A stretch of 64,000 bases of DNA, from positions 347,284 through 411,283 of the forward strand of contig NZ_QBKZ01000004.1 in NCBI RefSeq assembly GCF_003056725.1, given 5' to 3'. Of this stretch, positions 63,547 to 64,000 are shown in pieces (the first letter of the stretch is position 1; the number at the start of each line of letters is the position of its first letter). The notes under the pieces are model-generated. The model did no database searches, was not told the DNA's origin, and saw only the letters and a program-made list of their open reading frames with translations. Position numbers and translations under genes: made by a program. Source of the DNA: Mangrovicoccus ximenensis. GTDB taxonomy: Bacteria > Pseudomonadota > Alphaproteobacteria > Rhodobacterales > Rhodobacteraceae.

Positions 63547-64000
63547 ATGACCAAGAAGAACCTGCCGAAGTACGTCTACGCGGACCGGGGATATATCCGG
63601 TTCATTCGCCGGGACCGCGGCATGTCCGTGATGATGAAGGAAGAGCCGGGCAGCATTGAGTTCTGGGACCACTACCAGCGCCTCCTGAAAGGCAAGGAGC
63701 CGCTGCCCACCAAGCGCACGTTCGAGACGCTCATTCTCAGCTACTATGAGAGCGACCGGTACACGAAGCGAAAGCCGCGGACCAAGCAGGACTACCGGAC
63801 CTACCTGGAGCACATCCGGAAGATCTGGGGCCATATAGACCCGCAGAAGATCGAGCGGCATCACATCTACAAGCTGCATCAGGCGAATGCCGATCACTGG
63901 CGGAAGGCGAACTATCTGGTGCAGGTGCTGGTGAACATCCTCGACCACGCGCAGGATATCGGCTTCCTCAAGAAGGAACACGGCAACCCCGCAAGGGGAG
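63547..64000 (+). CDS. Tyrosine recombinase/integrase, partial
   Basis: 151 residues, cut by the window end. ATG 63547 lies 2 bp after the previous stop. The arm/core-binding part is visible (KRTFETLILSYYESDRYTKRKPRTKQDYRTYLEHIRKIWG, then KLHQANADHWRKANYLVQVLVNILDHAQDIGFL, the SAM-like fold). Catalytic R-H-R-Y residues lie beyond. It should integrate the element at an att site to the right. Confidence 0.85.
   Translation, partial: MTKKNLPKYVYADRGYIRFIRRDRGMSVMMKEEPGSIEFWDHYQRLLKGKEPLPTKRTFETLILSYYESDRYTKRKPRTKQDYRTYLEHIRKIWGHIDPQKIERHHIYKLHQANADHWRKANYLVQVLVNILDHAQDIGFLKKEHGNPARG

Larger units (their letters stand above)
59453..64000. mobile_element. Compact prophage-like or satellite element (runs off the window)
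   Basis: Changes of style (tightly packed short genes, divergent Arc repressors, capsid protease and capsid, recombinase at the right) mark an integrated element beginning near 59.45 kb. Between repressor and capsid there is room for only three small genes; no terminase, portal or tail genes are visible. The integrase at the right end suggests the element stops soon after 64 kb. Confidence 0.65.

Overview
The window is high-GC alphaproteobacterial chromosome, most like Rhodobacteraceae/Paracoccaceae. The markers are a RegB/SenC/RegA (PrrBCA) redox regulon, a RibB with a degenerate RibA half, a PuuD-type urate hydroxylase, VPEID-CTERM exosortase E and a tupA/tupC-type tungstate locus. About half of the sequence is ordinary housekeeping DNA. 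The other half is unusual: many genes stop abruptly and abut unrelated gene fragments without decay at the seam, which points to heavy deletion or rearrangement, or to a chimeric assembly.

Layout. 0-3.6 kb: release factor 3 with a damaged N-terminus, then a stressosome operon (globin-STAS RsbR, RsbS, RsbT, truncated PP2C phosphatase). 3.7-6.6 kb: nusB, ribH, a papain-like protein, ribB. 6.7-11.1 kb: urate catabolism (puuD, hpxO, uraH and a divergent NCS2 permease). 11.2-15.7 kb: regA, senC, regB and a PAS protein. 15.8-25.7 kb: a mosaic of truncated genes (acyltransferase, molybdenum hydroxylase, exosortase E, carbamoyltransferase, old yellow enzyme, TauE, BenE, PepN) around intact EamA and trhO, ending in a decayed IS5-family element. 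26.2-29.1 kb: an NMT1-type ABC transporter operon. 29.1-32.75 kb: more fragments (TssF, P-type ATPase, MFS, adenine deaminase, nucleoside hydrolase, SDR, DadA-like oxidase).

32.75-43.9 kb is a lower-GC catabolic island. It holds an MFS importer, an old yellow enzyme with a 1-bp frameshift, two formamidase/esterase-like alpha/beta hydrolases (one exported), a glutamine-amidotransferase-like protein, a Rieske oxygenase with beta subunit and reductase, a glutamine-synthetase-like ligase and an RpiR regulator. The ligase + amidotransferase + Rieske + reductase set is the logic of aniline dioxygenase systems (AtdA1-A5/TdnQT-A1A2B), in which the amine is first gamma-glutamylated. The hydrolases, OYE and RpiR control make this version different. 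Dead or partial IS110 and IS21 elements lie to its right.

45-59.4 kb: an F420-reductase-like gene with a divergent LysR, an aconitase-family/RraA pair between outward-facing IS21 ends, an IS21 element with truncated istA, the tungstate-binding protein, nadA with a truncated nadB, alpha-galactosidase and MocR fragments, a SHOCT protein and an IS256-family ghost. 59.45-64 kb: a compact prophage-like or satellite element with two divergent Arc-type repressors and a triple operator, a 59-bp near-palindrome, a ClpP-like prohead protease, a major capsid protein split by an amber stop, and the start of a tyrosine recombinase. No terminase or portal gene is visible.
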